From Brevibacillus porteri (GTDB taxonomy: Bacteria > Bacillota > Bacilli > Brevibacillales > Brevibacillaceae): DNA of 64,000 nt. The notes under the pieces were generated by a model. The model was not told the origin of the DNA, searched no databases, and saw nothing but the letters and a program-made list of their open reading frames with translations. The stretch is taken from NCBI RefSeq assembly GCF_003013475.1, contig NZ_PXZO01000067.1:1-64000 (forward strand). Reading direction: 5' to 3'. Made by a program: the position numbers and the translations under genes. Shown piece after piece: positions 21,181 through 28,601 of this stretch (position 1 is the first letter of the stretch; each line of letters starts with the position of its first letter).

Positions 21181-21217
21181 ATAAAAAAACAGAGTGGCTA
21201 AGTCAGCCACTCTGTTT
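21181..21217 (-). terminator. Terminator after the element's ATPase gene
   Basis: A 13-bp perfect stem, AAACAGAGTGGCT (21187-21199) with AGCCACTCTGTTT (21205-21217), is followed on the minus strand by a T run. It separates the HTH/ATPase unit from the HNH unit. Confidence 0.88.
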
Positions 21218-21413
21218 CGGTAATGCAGTATCTATGTATTTGTTAGTCTTTTGTATTGTTGGTCTATGCTTTAACATGCACTTACCTTCTAGTGTTTTTT
21301 AGTTATTTGAAAACATAGTAACACGGTCATTGCGTTATTGGAAGTTGCGCCAAAGAAAGTTCCGATATGATGGAGATATTTACAAGGAACTAAGGACAGG
21401 AATAAAATAGAAC

Positions 21414-21500
21414 GAGCAAATGCTCGGTGTATTACTGCCGCGCCAAAAGCTTTGCTTTTGGCTTGTCCACGAATCGAAACGCTACGCTTTTTCGATTCGT
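21414..21500. repeat. Cluster of strong hairpins in a 555-bp gene-free gap
   Basis: GCCAAAAGC (21442-21450) and GCTTTTGGC (21454-21462) form a 9-bp stem with a 3-base loop; ACGAATCGAA (21469-21478) and TTCGATTCGT (21491-21500) form a second, 10-bp stem; a small GAGC/GCTC stem precedes them. No T run follows. The word TGCAGTAT or GGCAGTAT occurs near 21224, 21514 and 21597. It could be an origin, a structured RNA or a recombination site; the remaining sequence of the gap (21060-21614) shows no gene. Confidence 0.55.
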
Positions 21501-21614
21501 CTGGGTTACTGTTCGATGCAGTATATTTTTTATACTTTTTATTTAAGGGATTCAGAAAAAAAGCCTTGTTTTTATTGATCTTTTTACATGCGGTTAGGCA
21601 GTATGTTGCCTAAA

Positions 21615-22943
21615 TTATAAATGCCAGTCACTAGGCGGCTCATCAATGACTGTATTCTCAGGGGCGGTCTCGAAGAAATCACTACTCAGATACTTCTCTA
21701 GAAGACCTCTCATTCGACTGCTTGGTATATAAAGATCGATATGCTCTGGAATAGTTTTTCTAATTCTGCTTCTCCACACCCATTGAATCAATTCCGACAA
21801 AGCCCAAGCTTCTTGGTCAACTGAGACTCCATATTGTTCAAAGAACTTCTTCTCAATTGGATTCATGAATCGGTTAATTAGATATGCAAGGTGAATCTTG
21901 TTTTCATATTCATTTGTTGCTCTAGAGGTCATCGGAACAAAAGAATCTTTAAACCCTTTTGGTCTGACTTTATTCTTGATATTAGAACTATCTTTTTTGC
22001 GGTCTTTCTTCTTACTTTCCTTATTCCCCTTAACAGTTGTCCACATAGCTGTATCTTTTGTGGCTTTACATTTGTTTGTCAGAAAGTTGTAAGTGTTATT
22101 CTTTAGTGTGACAATTAAGTCCCCATTTTTTCCAAACCAACTTGTTGAGAGAGCATTTCTATTGTCTCCAATATTGTTTAGCTTCCCTTTATAGATGTTG
22201 ATAAGAGAAGCAATCCTTGATTTATCGTGATGGCATCTATCTGCGTAGGGAACAAGAGAGTATTGATCGTGATTCTTTACAACTGAAAGGTATCTATACT
22301 TGATGCCATGTAGATCATAGTAATAGCGTTGAAACTGCCCTTTGAACAAATATGTCAAGATGAATACGTTATTGAACATTTTGAATATATCACAGGGAAG
22401 ATTCCATATTAGTGCGGAATTATCGCAGAACATGAGATTTCCCGTCAGTGCCATTTGCATTATGTGATTGTATTCTGTATCATTTATTGATTTGTCTTCG
22501 AGCCATGTTATAAACTTCAAGCCTTTGCCATCTGTTACAATATCTATTACTCCTGCTTCGAATAAGAGTTTCAAATCATCCTTTTTTAGCGGTACTTGCT
22601 CAATTACATTCATGACTTCATCAAGTACAAGCGTGTAGTTATTGCTTCGTATCAATTCACGTGTCTCAGCATTTGCCATCTGAAATAGTGCATGAGTCGT
22701 GGCAATATCTTTGCCTTGTCCTAACAGTCGATGTAAGTCGTCCAGTTTGGTTTCTCCTTTAATCGACTCTGGCTCATAAAACTTTCTTGAATGTACCGAT
22801 TGCTGTATTCTTGTGACCTCATCAAGAAACGGAGTGACATAGATAAATTTGTGAGAATCAACACACATTTCATTCATGTACTGGATTGCCCAAGAAGTCT
22901 TTCCATAGCCACAAGGTGCATCGATAATATTTACTGTAGTCAT
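21615..22943 (-). CDS. P-loop ATPase, helicase-like replication protein of the element
   Basis: 442 residues. Walker A APCGYGKTS (residues 9-17) and a Walker B LVLDEV (about 105) give the N-terminal half of a superfamily 2-like helicase, but the second RecA-like domain is not clear; the middle holds a basic, K-rich linker (KESKKKDRKKDSSNIKNK). Similar proteins occur in phages and small integrative elements as replication or DNA-processing factors. It starts one base after the small HTH gene, so the two act together. Activity is inferred. Confidence 0.7.
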   Translation of the reverse strand: MTTVNIIDAPCGYGKTSWAIQYMNEMCVDSHKFIYVTPFLDEVTRIQQSVHSRKFYEPESIKGETKLDDLHRLLGQGKDIATTHALFQMANAETRELIRSNNYTLVLDEVMNVIEQVPLKKDDLKLLFEAGVIDIVTDGKGLKFITWLEDKSINDTEYNHIMQMALTGNLMFCDNSALIWNLPCDIFKMFNNVFILTYLFKGQFQRYYYDLHGIKYRYLSVVKNHDQYSLVPYADRCHHDKSRIASLINIYKGKLNNIGDNRNALSTSWFGKNGDLIVTLKNNTYNFLTNKCKATKDTAMWTTVKGNKESKKKDRKKDSSNIKNKVRPKGFKDSFVPMTSRATNEYENKIHLAYLINRFMNPIEKKFFEQYGVSVDQEAWALSELIQWVWRSRIRKTIPEHIDLYIPSSRMRGLLEKYLSSDFFETAPENTVIDEPPSDWHL

Positions 22944-22944
22944 T

Positions 22945-23133
22945 TTACATTTCCCCTTTAGTCAGTTTGATGATTGTTCCTTTTAGCTGCTCTGAAATAG
23001 AATAGGAGTTACTATTGAGCCATCTGCTTAAATGCTCCCTTGAAACTCCGCATTTGTTAGCGATAAACGTGATCGATGTTCCGTTTTTCTTTTGGAATGC
23101 AAAGACTGCTGAACGTAATGTGTCATCACTCAA
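22945..23133 (-). CDS. Small helix-turn-helix protein of the element
   Basis: 62 residues, almost all a helix-turn-helix (SITFIANKCGVSREHLSRWLNSN). The stop lies one base before the ATPase start, with an AGGGGAAATG arrangement that couples them. It may be the repressor or the origin-recognition partner of the ATPase. Confidence 0.7.
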   Translation of the reverse strand: MSDDTLRSAVFAFQKKNGTSITFIANKCGVSREHLSRWLNSNSYSISEQLKGTIIKLTKGEM

Positions 23134-23181
23134 TATTGGTCACCTCCCTTCACAAAAGTGTGATGTTGCAAGCAAAATAAA

Positions 23182-23212
23182 AACAACTCTCCGATTTTCT
23201 CAGAGAGTTGTT
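23182..23212 (-). terminator. Terminator-like hairpin upstream of the HTH gene
   Basis: AACAACTCTC (23182-23191) and GAGAGTTGTT (23203-23212) pair; on the minus strand the stem is followed by TTTTTATTTT. It would stop leftward transcripts from the resolvase side. Confidence 0.7.
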
Positions 23213-23355
23213 CATTTCTTAAAATGGTTATCGAGATTAAAGTTCCAGTCGTTTGGCAGAACGTCATAATTCCGACAATGGCTATTCAACTTATAAAGCT
23301 ATATGCTACTATGTATCTACTAAAAATTGGTTAAAAAACTACAGGAGAATCGATT

Positions 23356-23530
23356 ATGCACAAAAAATATCATTGTATCAGCACTCCTACTTAGTGGTGT
23401 TTTTACCGTCGGTGCTTTTACAGGTGCAACCGCAGAAACAAATTTGAACGGATGCTTTCGTCAAATAGTACATATATGTCTGTTTATTTCAATAAGAAGC
23501 GAACAACTCTGAAGAGTTATTCGCTTTTTT
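23356..23530 (+). pseudogene. Remnant of a small exported-peptide gene, frameshifted
   Basis: AGGAGA precedes ATG 23356 (MHKK), but the frame that encodes a convincing signal peptide (NIIVSALLLSGVFTVGAFTG, then ATAETNLNG) is shifted by one base at the A6 run that follows. A hairpin with T run (AGCGAA...TTCGCTTTTTT, 23500-23530) closes the unit. It looks like a short secreted peptide gene with one frameshift, or slippage. Homology unknown. Confidence 0.35.
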
Positions 23531-23898
23531 ATGCTAAACAAGAGATATACAGTCATTTATGAAGAGGAAGAATGAGCAACTTCGTTTGACGATATGGAAC
23601 AGAGTTTATCAACTCGCAACTAACAATTTTCTGAAAAATAGCATACTTTGTTTCGTATCGCCATTTTTTCTGTAAGGGTGTTTGTAAGAATGCGTACTAC
23701 CAAATTTCTGAGGGTATGAAGTTTAATTGACTGTAAACCTAGCCCCGTCATATTGTGACTCCACGAAACTACGGAAACAATCCCACCATCTGTATTTATT
23801 ATTATGGAAGTACCCCCTCACGTTTGATTTCCATCATTTATAGTTATACAGGAGCGTTGTGTAATCACACACTCATGGTAGTGAATGTGAAGAAAAAA

Positions 23899-23925
23899 AC
23901 AGAACCTTTAGGAGTTCTGTTCAAG
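23899..23925 (+). repeat. Short hairpin in an otherwise empty stretch
   Basis: AACAGAAC and GTTCTGTT pair around CTTTAGGA. The stretch 23531-24052 has no gene I can support. Confidence 0.5.
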
Positions 23926-24052
23926 AAGATGAATTTACATATTTCGCATAGCATTAAGTTGTTCACTATATGAAGCGTCAATGCAAATAGCAGTTGTTTG
24001 AATTGACTCATGTCTTGATACGTATTTGATACAAAACGCCTACAAAAGACGT

Positions 24053-24616
24053 TTAGGCTTTATGTTCGTACTCTTTAACACGACGATAGAATGTATTTGG
24101 CTTCATATTAAGCCGTTTCATTGCTTCTGTTGCTGTGATTTGCCCTGCTTTCCAATCCTTGTATGCCTTAGTGAAGTCGGCTGTGATTGCTTGCTTTGGT
24201 CTGCCAAACTTCACACCATTGTTCAAAGCCACTTCGATGCCCTCTGCTTGACGCTGTTTGATGTTCTCTCTTTCCAATTCGTACAAAGCACCAAAGATCG
24301 TCAACATGAATTTGCCCTGTGGTGTGCTTGTGTCGATGCTTTCTTTAAGGCTAACAAGCTGAACGCCCTTGGCTTCACACTCTCTAACAATGCTAAGGAA
24401 GTCATATGTGCTTCTAGCAAGCCTTGAAATGGATTCAATGTAAATGGTATCTCCCTCTCTTACAAAGTCAAATAGGGCTTGTAGCTGTGGTCTATTACGG
24501 TCTTTACCACTGACCTTTTCAATAAACCATTTCTCAATCTGATGTGATTCCAATGCCTTCACTTGTCTTTCTTCGTTCTGCTCCGTAGTGGAAACCCTGA
24601 CATATGCAACCTTCAT
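24053..24616 (-). CDS. Serine recombinase, resolvase/invertase type
   Basis: 187-residue small serine recombinase. N-terminal catalytic domain with Ser9 (YVRVS), the ARSTYDFL and Arg-rich active-site segments (ISRLARST), a long E helix (LYELERENIKQRQAEGI) and a C-terminal helix-turn-helix (ITATEAMKRLNMKPNTFYRRV). It cuts and rejoins DNA through a phosphoserine bond, probably resolving multimers of the element. TGTC/GACA repeats lie directly before the gene, where a res site is expected. Confidence 0.93.
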   Translation of the reverse strand: MKVAYVRVSTTEQNEERQVKALESHQIEKWFIEKVSGKDRNRPQLQALFDFVREGDTIYIESISRLARSTYDFLSIVRECEAKGVQLVSLKESIDTSTPQGKFMLTIFGALYELERENIKQRQAEGIEVALNNGVKFGRPKQAITADFTKAYKDWKAGQITATEAMKRLNMKPNTFYRRVKEYEHKA

Positions 24617-24641
24617 TATCCGTTATCCCCTTATATGTCTA

Positions 24642-24751
24642 TGTCAAAATATATATATCTGATTATGACATATTTCAATATGTAAAAACAACATTTTGAC
24701 ACACTGTTTTGTGTCTGTTTTTTTATCTTTCAAAAAGTATACTTTTTGACA
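24642..24751. promoter_or_regulatory. Candidate res site upstream of the resolvase
   Basis: Inverted TGTC...GACA pairs lie just before the recombinase gene: TGTC (24642) to GACA (24670), 29 bp, the size of a resolvase subsite I; GACA 24698-24701; and TGTC (24712) to GACA (24751), 40 bp. Between them is a perfect 18-bp palindrome, CAAAAAGTATACTTTTTG (24731-24748). The layout resembles a three-subsite res that also holds the resolvase promoter. The rest of the gap to 25158 shows no gene. Confidence 0.45.
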
Positions 24752-25158
24752 TTGGGGAATCATGTAGGAGCGGGGCTGTGAGTACTTCCTAACTGTATTG
24801 ACAAGATGATAAGATGCAAGATTGGAACAGGGCTTAGAAGATGGTATAGGCATTCTAATGATATTGTAAAATAAGGGTGGAGGGGATAGATTACATCTTT
24901 TATATGTATGTCTATTCATAATGGGCTAAAGCAAACCCACAGTCCGACGATGGATAAAATGTGAGACGATGAGATAGCATAATATTCCAATTCGTGGTAT
25001 GGTTAAAATGTCCTAAATAAACTATTGCAATAAAGGATTGAATGATGCGTATTAATATGGATTTAACCCGGGCTTTAAGAATAGATAACTTTAAAATGAA
25101 AAGAACGAATACATAGATTGAATTGTTTTTTAATGTAAATATTTGCAGGAGGTGAACT

Positions 25159-26307
25159 ATGGCTATTAAAGTCCCTGTTAAAAAGGAATTATTAATATGG
25201 GCTTATCATCGTAGTGTTCAACGAGATAAGTTGCACAAAAAGTTCAAGTTATTAGATAAATGGTTGACAGGTGAGAAACAACCAACATTTAAGCAACTTG
25301 AAGATTTTGCTGCAGCTACTGCCACTCCTTTGGGGTATTTTTTCTTGAAGGAACCTCCAATAGAAACGTTACCTATTCCACATTACAGAACACTAGAGGA
25401 TGGGGATAGCGAACAAGTAAGCCCAGACCTGATAGAAACTTTACATATTATGCAGAGAAGACAAGATTTTATGCGAGACTATTATGAGCAATATGTGGGA
25501 ACAAAACTTGAATTTGTTGGTTCTTACCAAGGCGCTACTGTCTCCCAATTAGCAAATACTATTCTAAACTTATTAGAGTTACAGCAAAATTGGGCACGTC
25601 AACATAGAACTTTCCATGATGCATTAAAATTTTTAATTGAAAAATGTGAGAAGAATAGAATACTAGTAATGCAAAATGGAATTGTAGGTAGTAATACTCA
25701 TCGTCCATTAAATGTTGCAGAGTTTAGAGGGTTTGTATTAGTGGATAATATGGCTCCATTGATTTTTATCAATGCAGCAGATACAAAGTCTGCTCAAATT
25801 TTTACTCTTGTACATGAAGTTGCGCATATTCTTATAGGTTCTAGTGCAATTGTTGAGGCATCCCCATTAAATGTCCATAATGCGGACGTTGAGAAATTGT
25901 GTAATGAAGCAGCAGCCGAAATGTTGTGCCCTAAAGAGATATTTATGGAGCAATGGCAAATTCATTACCCCGATGGAGTAGTTTATGAGACATTAAGTAA
26001 CATATTTAAGGTAAGTCCAATTGTTATTGGAAGAAGGGCGCTGGACTTACACTGCATTACTAAAGAAGAGTTTTTTAGCTTTTACTATGATTATTTAGAA
26101 AGATTAAAAAATCAACAATCTAGACCATCTTCCGGGGGCGATTTCTATAATACAACCAAGAGCAGACTAGGCAATATTTTCACAAATGCAGTAATTTATC
26201 AGACTATCACAGGAAACATTCAATATACTGATGCATTTAAATTAACTGGATTAAGAAACAAAACATTTGAGAATTTGGTTAATTTAGTAAGGGAAAGGGG
26301 TGTTTAG
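25159..26307 (+). CDS. ImmA/IrrE-family metallopeptidase with XRE-like N-terminus
   Basis: 382 residues. Residues 5-63 resemble an XRE helix-turn-helix (KKFKLLDKWLTGEKQPTFKQLEDFAAATATPLGYFF); the C-terminal half is a zinc peptidase with His219-Glu220-x-x-His223 (VHEVAHI) and a downstream glutamate in CNEAAAEMLCP. This architecture is common as the regulatory partner of DUF4411 PIN proteins. GCAGGAGGTGAACT precedes the ATG. The PIN gene starts two bases after its stop. Likely antitoxin and autoregulator, possibly cleaving a repressor on damage. Confidence 0.88.
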   Translation: MAIKVPVKKELLIWAYHRSVQRDKLHKKFKLLDKWLTGEKQPTFKQLEDFAAATATPLGYFFLKEPPIETLPIPHYRTLEDGDSEQVSPDLIETLHIMQRRQDFMRDYYEQYVGTKLEFVGSYQGATVSQLANTILNLLELQQNWARQHRTFHDALKFLIEKCEKNRILVMQNGIVGSNTHRPLNVAEFRGFVLVDNMAPLIFINAADTKSAQIFTLVHEVAHILIGSSAIVEASPLNVHNADVEKLCNEAAAEMLCPKEIFMEQWQIHYPDGVVYETLSNIFKVSPIVIGRRALDLHCITKEEFFSFYYDYLERLKNQQSRPSSGGDFYNTTKSRLGNIFTNAVIYQTITGNIQYTDAFKLTGLRNKTFENLVNLVRERGV

Positions 26308-26309
26308 CG

Positions 26310-26804
26310 TTGTATGTATTAGATGCGAATGTGTTTATCAGTGCACATAGAGGGTATTACGGTTTTGATTTAGCGCCAAGTTTTTGGGATTCTCTAGTGA
26401 GCCACGCTGGCAAAAATAATATTCGTAGTATAGATAAGATTCAAGATGAAATTATTTCCCCTAACCCCAAAAATGCTGATAGACTACATATGTGGACTGC
26501 TGAAAACTTTAAGGATTATTTTGAGCGAACAGATTCACAAGATGTGATTGAAAGTTATGCAGAAATACAACAATGGGCACATAGTAACCCGCAATTTACT
26601 CCTAGTGCTAAAGAGGAGTTCGCTCGAAATGCGGATGCTTGGTTAATTGCCTACGCAAAATCTAAACATTATACGCTTGTCACGCATGAAGCGTACAATC
26701 CTGAAATGAAAAAGAGAATATTAATCCCGGTAGTATGTAGAGAATTTAATGTTGAGTATGTAAACACTTTTGAAATGTTAAGAAGTTTACAGGTAAGTTT
26801 TTAA
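26310..26804 (+). CDS. DUF4411-type PIN-domain protein, putative toxin
   Basis: 164 residues, PIN-like nuclease fold. Asp5 (YVLDANVF), a mid acidic residue (SIDKIQDEI) and the late ARNADAWLIAYAK and LVTHE segments give the acidic metal site. TTG start at 26310 follows AAAGGGG, two bases after the ImmA/IrrE gene, so they are translated together. Family members are usually encoded after an XRE/ImmA partner and are treated as RNase toxins. This is probably maintenance or defence cargo of the element. Confidence 0.87.
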   Translation: MYVLDANVFISAHRGYYGFDLAPSFWDSLVSHAGKNNIRSIDKIQDEIISPNPKNADRLHMWTAENFKDYFERTDSQDVIESYAEIQQWAHSNPQFTPSAKEEFARNADAWLIAYAKSKHYTLVTHEAYNPEMKKRILIPVVCREFNVEYVNTFEMLRSLQVSF

Positions 26805-26876
26805 TTAGAATTTTCTTATTCTCAATAATACATGCTTTTAAAATTGTTCATATTCCATGAGCCATCAATCCTAAAT

Positions 26877-26909
26877 GCCACTCCATTATCAGGAGTGGCT
26901 TTGTCTTTA
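26877..26909 (+). terminator. Terminator after the toxin-antitoxin-like pair
   Basis: GCCACTCC (26877-26884) pairs with GGAGTGGC (26892-26899), followed by TTTGTCTTT. Confidence 0.75.
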
Positions 26910-26965
26910 TATACTGATGTATATTTTATGGTCAAACTTCACTTTGTGTTTAGATATTTAATGAA

Positions 26966-27075
26966 GGAGGACAAATATACTATGGCGCAACTAAGACCTT
27001 GCTTGATGAAATTATTGACGCTCTTACCGAACTTGGAGGGCATGGAACACTTCAAGAAATTTTTCTCGTTTAGGT
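26966..27075 (+). pseudogene. Fragment of a decayed gene near the right end
   Basis: One frame reads YGATKTLLDEIIDALTELGG then HGTLQEIFLV and stops at 27074. The composition looks like a real winged-helix start (alternating L/I helix, then an HGTLQEI turn), but no start codon with a ribosome site is in frame and the frame is only about 36 codons long. Probably a remnant. Confidence 0.3.
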
Positions 27076-27124
27076 TAAGTATAATATCTTCTCTGTATTG
27101 TAAGATGAATAATAATGTATATTA

Positions 27125-27170
27125 AAACTGTGTGAAAAAAAACATGAGACTGTTGGAGTAACCACAGTCT
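27125..27170 (+). repeat. Right-end arm-type repeats for the integrase
   Basis: AAACTGTG (27125-27132), GAGACTGTTGG (27146-27156) and ACCACAGTCT (27161-27170, the reverse complement of AGACTGTGGT at the left end) match the motif set at 17763-17852. Confidence 0.5.
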
Positions 27171-27219
27171 GTAGGCTTTGCTATAAGCCAATAAATGCAG
27201 ATATATCAAGGTTTTGCAC

Positions 27220-27296
27220 ATCCCCGTAGCTCAGCAGGATAGAGCGTCAGTTTCCTAAACTGTAGGTCGGAGGTTCGAATCCTCTCGGGGACGCCA
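27220..27296 (+). tRNA. Second tRNA-Arg (CCU) copy at the right end, imperfect
   Basis: 77 bases with CCA, same anticodon loop TTCCTAA. The 3' part from 27250 is identical to the left copy, but the 5' half differs and breaks two pairs: A1 opposite C72, and T27 opposite T43. This is what an element-borne 5' half joined to the chromosomal 3' half would look like. It may be poorly processed or non-functional. Confidence 0.75.
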
Positions 27297-27304
27297 TCGA
27301 AGAA

Positions 27305-27338
27305 AAAACCTTGGTGTATCAAGGTTTTTTCTTTTTTT
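27305..27338 (+). terminator. tRNA-Arg terminator, right copy
   Basis: AAAACCTTG and CAAGGTTTT pair, followed by a T run; same as at 17714-17747 and presumably the original chromosomal one. Confidence 0.88.
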
Positions 27339-27409
27339 GTTGAGACGTGTAGCATGCCTCCAATGTATAACGTATATCAAATGACGAACGAAATAAGGGG
27401 GGATTTCTT

Positions 27410-27949
27410 TTGAAAAAAGTGATTGTAGGATGTATGGCTATGGTCTTGGCGATTTTCTTCAGTGGTTGCAGCTCAGATGCGGTCGTACAAAATCAGACTG
27501 CCGCGCCACCTGCAAAAGAAGTAACGAACACTGGCACAGAACGGAAACAATCGATCGATAGCTCTACAAGCTATAACCAAATCGCAAGCTATATGGAAGA
27601 AGAGAGCAAGAAAGCTTTCTCCCCCTACTATGAGCTGCTGGAGTTTACACTATCGGATTATGAAGAGAAAACAGTAGATGGAAAAGTAGAAGCGACATTC
27701 GCATATCAAGTGAAATACAAAAACTTTCAGAAAGACCCTGACACCGTAGAATACATCAAAGTCGCCAAAGAAAAGAACGATCCCAACTACCAACAGCTGT
27801 ATGATGAATATTTGCAGCCCAAGGACATGAATTTTCATTTGAAAGCGGTAATGGAAGATGCGGACTCCATAACGCTTTACACCAACGTGAGTCCAAAAGG
27901 AATCCAATGGGAGAAGGTAGTTATGTCTGATTTTATCCTTAAGAAATAG
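27410..27949 (+). CDS. Hypothetical lipoprotein
   Basis: 179 residues with a lipoprotein signal (MKKVIVGCMAMVLAIFFSGC, lipid Cys20) and a small soluble domain with no family I recognise. TTG start at 27410 follows AAGGGGGG. First chromosomal gene after the element. A bidirectional terminator (27967-27992) separates it from the convergent gene. Confidence 0.8.
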   Translation: MKKVIVGCMAMVLAIFFSGCSSDAVVQNQTAAPPAKEVTNTGTERKQSIDSSTSYNQIASYMEEESKKAFSPYYELLEFTLSDYEEKTVDGKVEATFAYQVKYKNFQKDPDTVEYIKVAKEKNDPNYQQLYDEYLQPKDMNFHLKAVMEDADSITLYTNVSPKGIQWEKVVMSDFILKK

Positions 27950-27966
27950 GATAGCGAATTGACTGT

Positions 27967-27995
27967 AGGGCCGCGTGGTTACGCGGTCCTATTCA
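27967..27995. terminator. Bidirectional terminator
   Basis: AGGGCCGCG pairs with CGCGGTCCT around TGGTTA, with T-rich sequence after it on the plus strand. Confidence 0.75.
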
Positions 27996-28414
27996 TTTTT
28001 CTCGCACCAGTACTCATACTCATTGTCGATCCAATCTTTGATATGATCGTAATTCCCCCAAGTATCTTCCACGTGGTACACGCTTGGCTCACAATCAAAC
28101 GCTTCGAGATAATGATAGCGATACTCCCCCGTATCGAAATCGAAGTAAAACATTGCGAACTGGTTTCCTTCTTCATTCAGCATATCTTTAGCAAATACTC
28201 CACCCGTCTTCTCATAAACTTCAGGACCAGTCATCTTCCTTTGTTTAAAATCAGCAATCAGGTTTGCAAAACTCTTTTGAAAATCCTCGCTAACCATATC
28301 ATTTTCAATCAACCAGCCGATGAAAAAACCTGTATGTACGTATGCCTGTTTTTGAGGCAGATCCTCCTCAAAGTTTTCGTAATGATATTTCGCTTTATCG
28401 TATACCGTTGTCAC
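27989..28414 (-). CDS. Conserved cytoplasmic protein, DUF7832-like
   Basis: 141 residues starting with VTTVYDKAKYHYENFEEDLP, the typical opening of a small acidic family with a 'QAYVHTGFFIGWLIEND' core and a 'W.NYDHIKDWIDN' end; I recall it as a DUF7832-type, immunity-like family. GTG 28414 follows GAGAGG by eight bases and is preferred over ATG 28450. Function unknown. Confidence 0.7.
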   Translation of the reverse strand: MTTVYDKAKYHYENFEEDLPQKQAYVHTGFFIGWLIENDMVSEDFQKSFANLIADFKQRKMTGPEVYEKTGGVFAKDMLNEEGNQFAMFYFDFDTGEYRYHYLEAFDCEPSVYHVEDTWGNYDHIKDWIDNEYEYWCEKNE

Positions 28415-28601
28415 TAGCGAATCCTCTCTTTCTAATTGCCCATTTTTCAAAAATTATACAGGATAGATGTAATCGTAAAAAGCCAAAAGAGGATGAAGAA
28501 GGAAGGGTAGGAATTTTGTAGCATTGCCATGATGCGAAGTGGTAGTATTTAACTGTTATATAGAGAAAACCATTGGTTGGTTGATAGAGGGGTTATATTT
28601 C

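Noticed and set aside
23755-23973. 72-codon open frame
   Set aside because: No ribosome site, unconvincing composition, and a hairpin inside the frame.
24644-24919. 91-codon minus-strand frame before the resolvase
   Set aside because: It covers the repeated TGTC/GACA region and palindrome, has no ribosome site and no protein-like pattern.
26832-27125. 97-codon frame after the PIN gene
   Set aside because: It spans a terminator hairpin; the protein-like signal in this stretch is in another frame (the fragment at 26966-27075).
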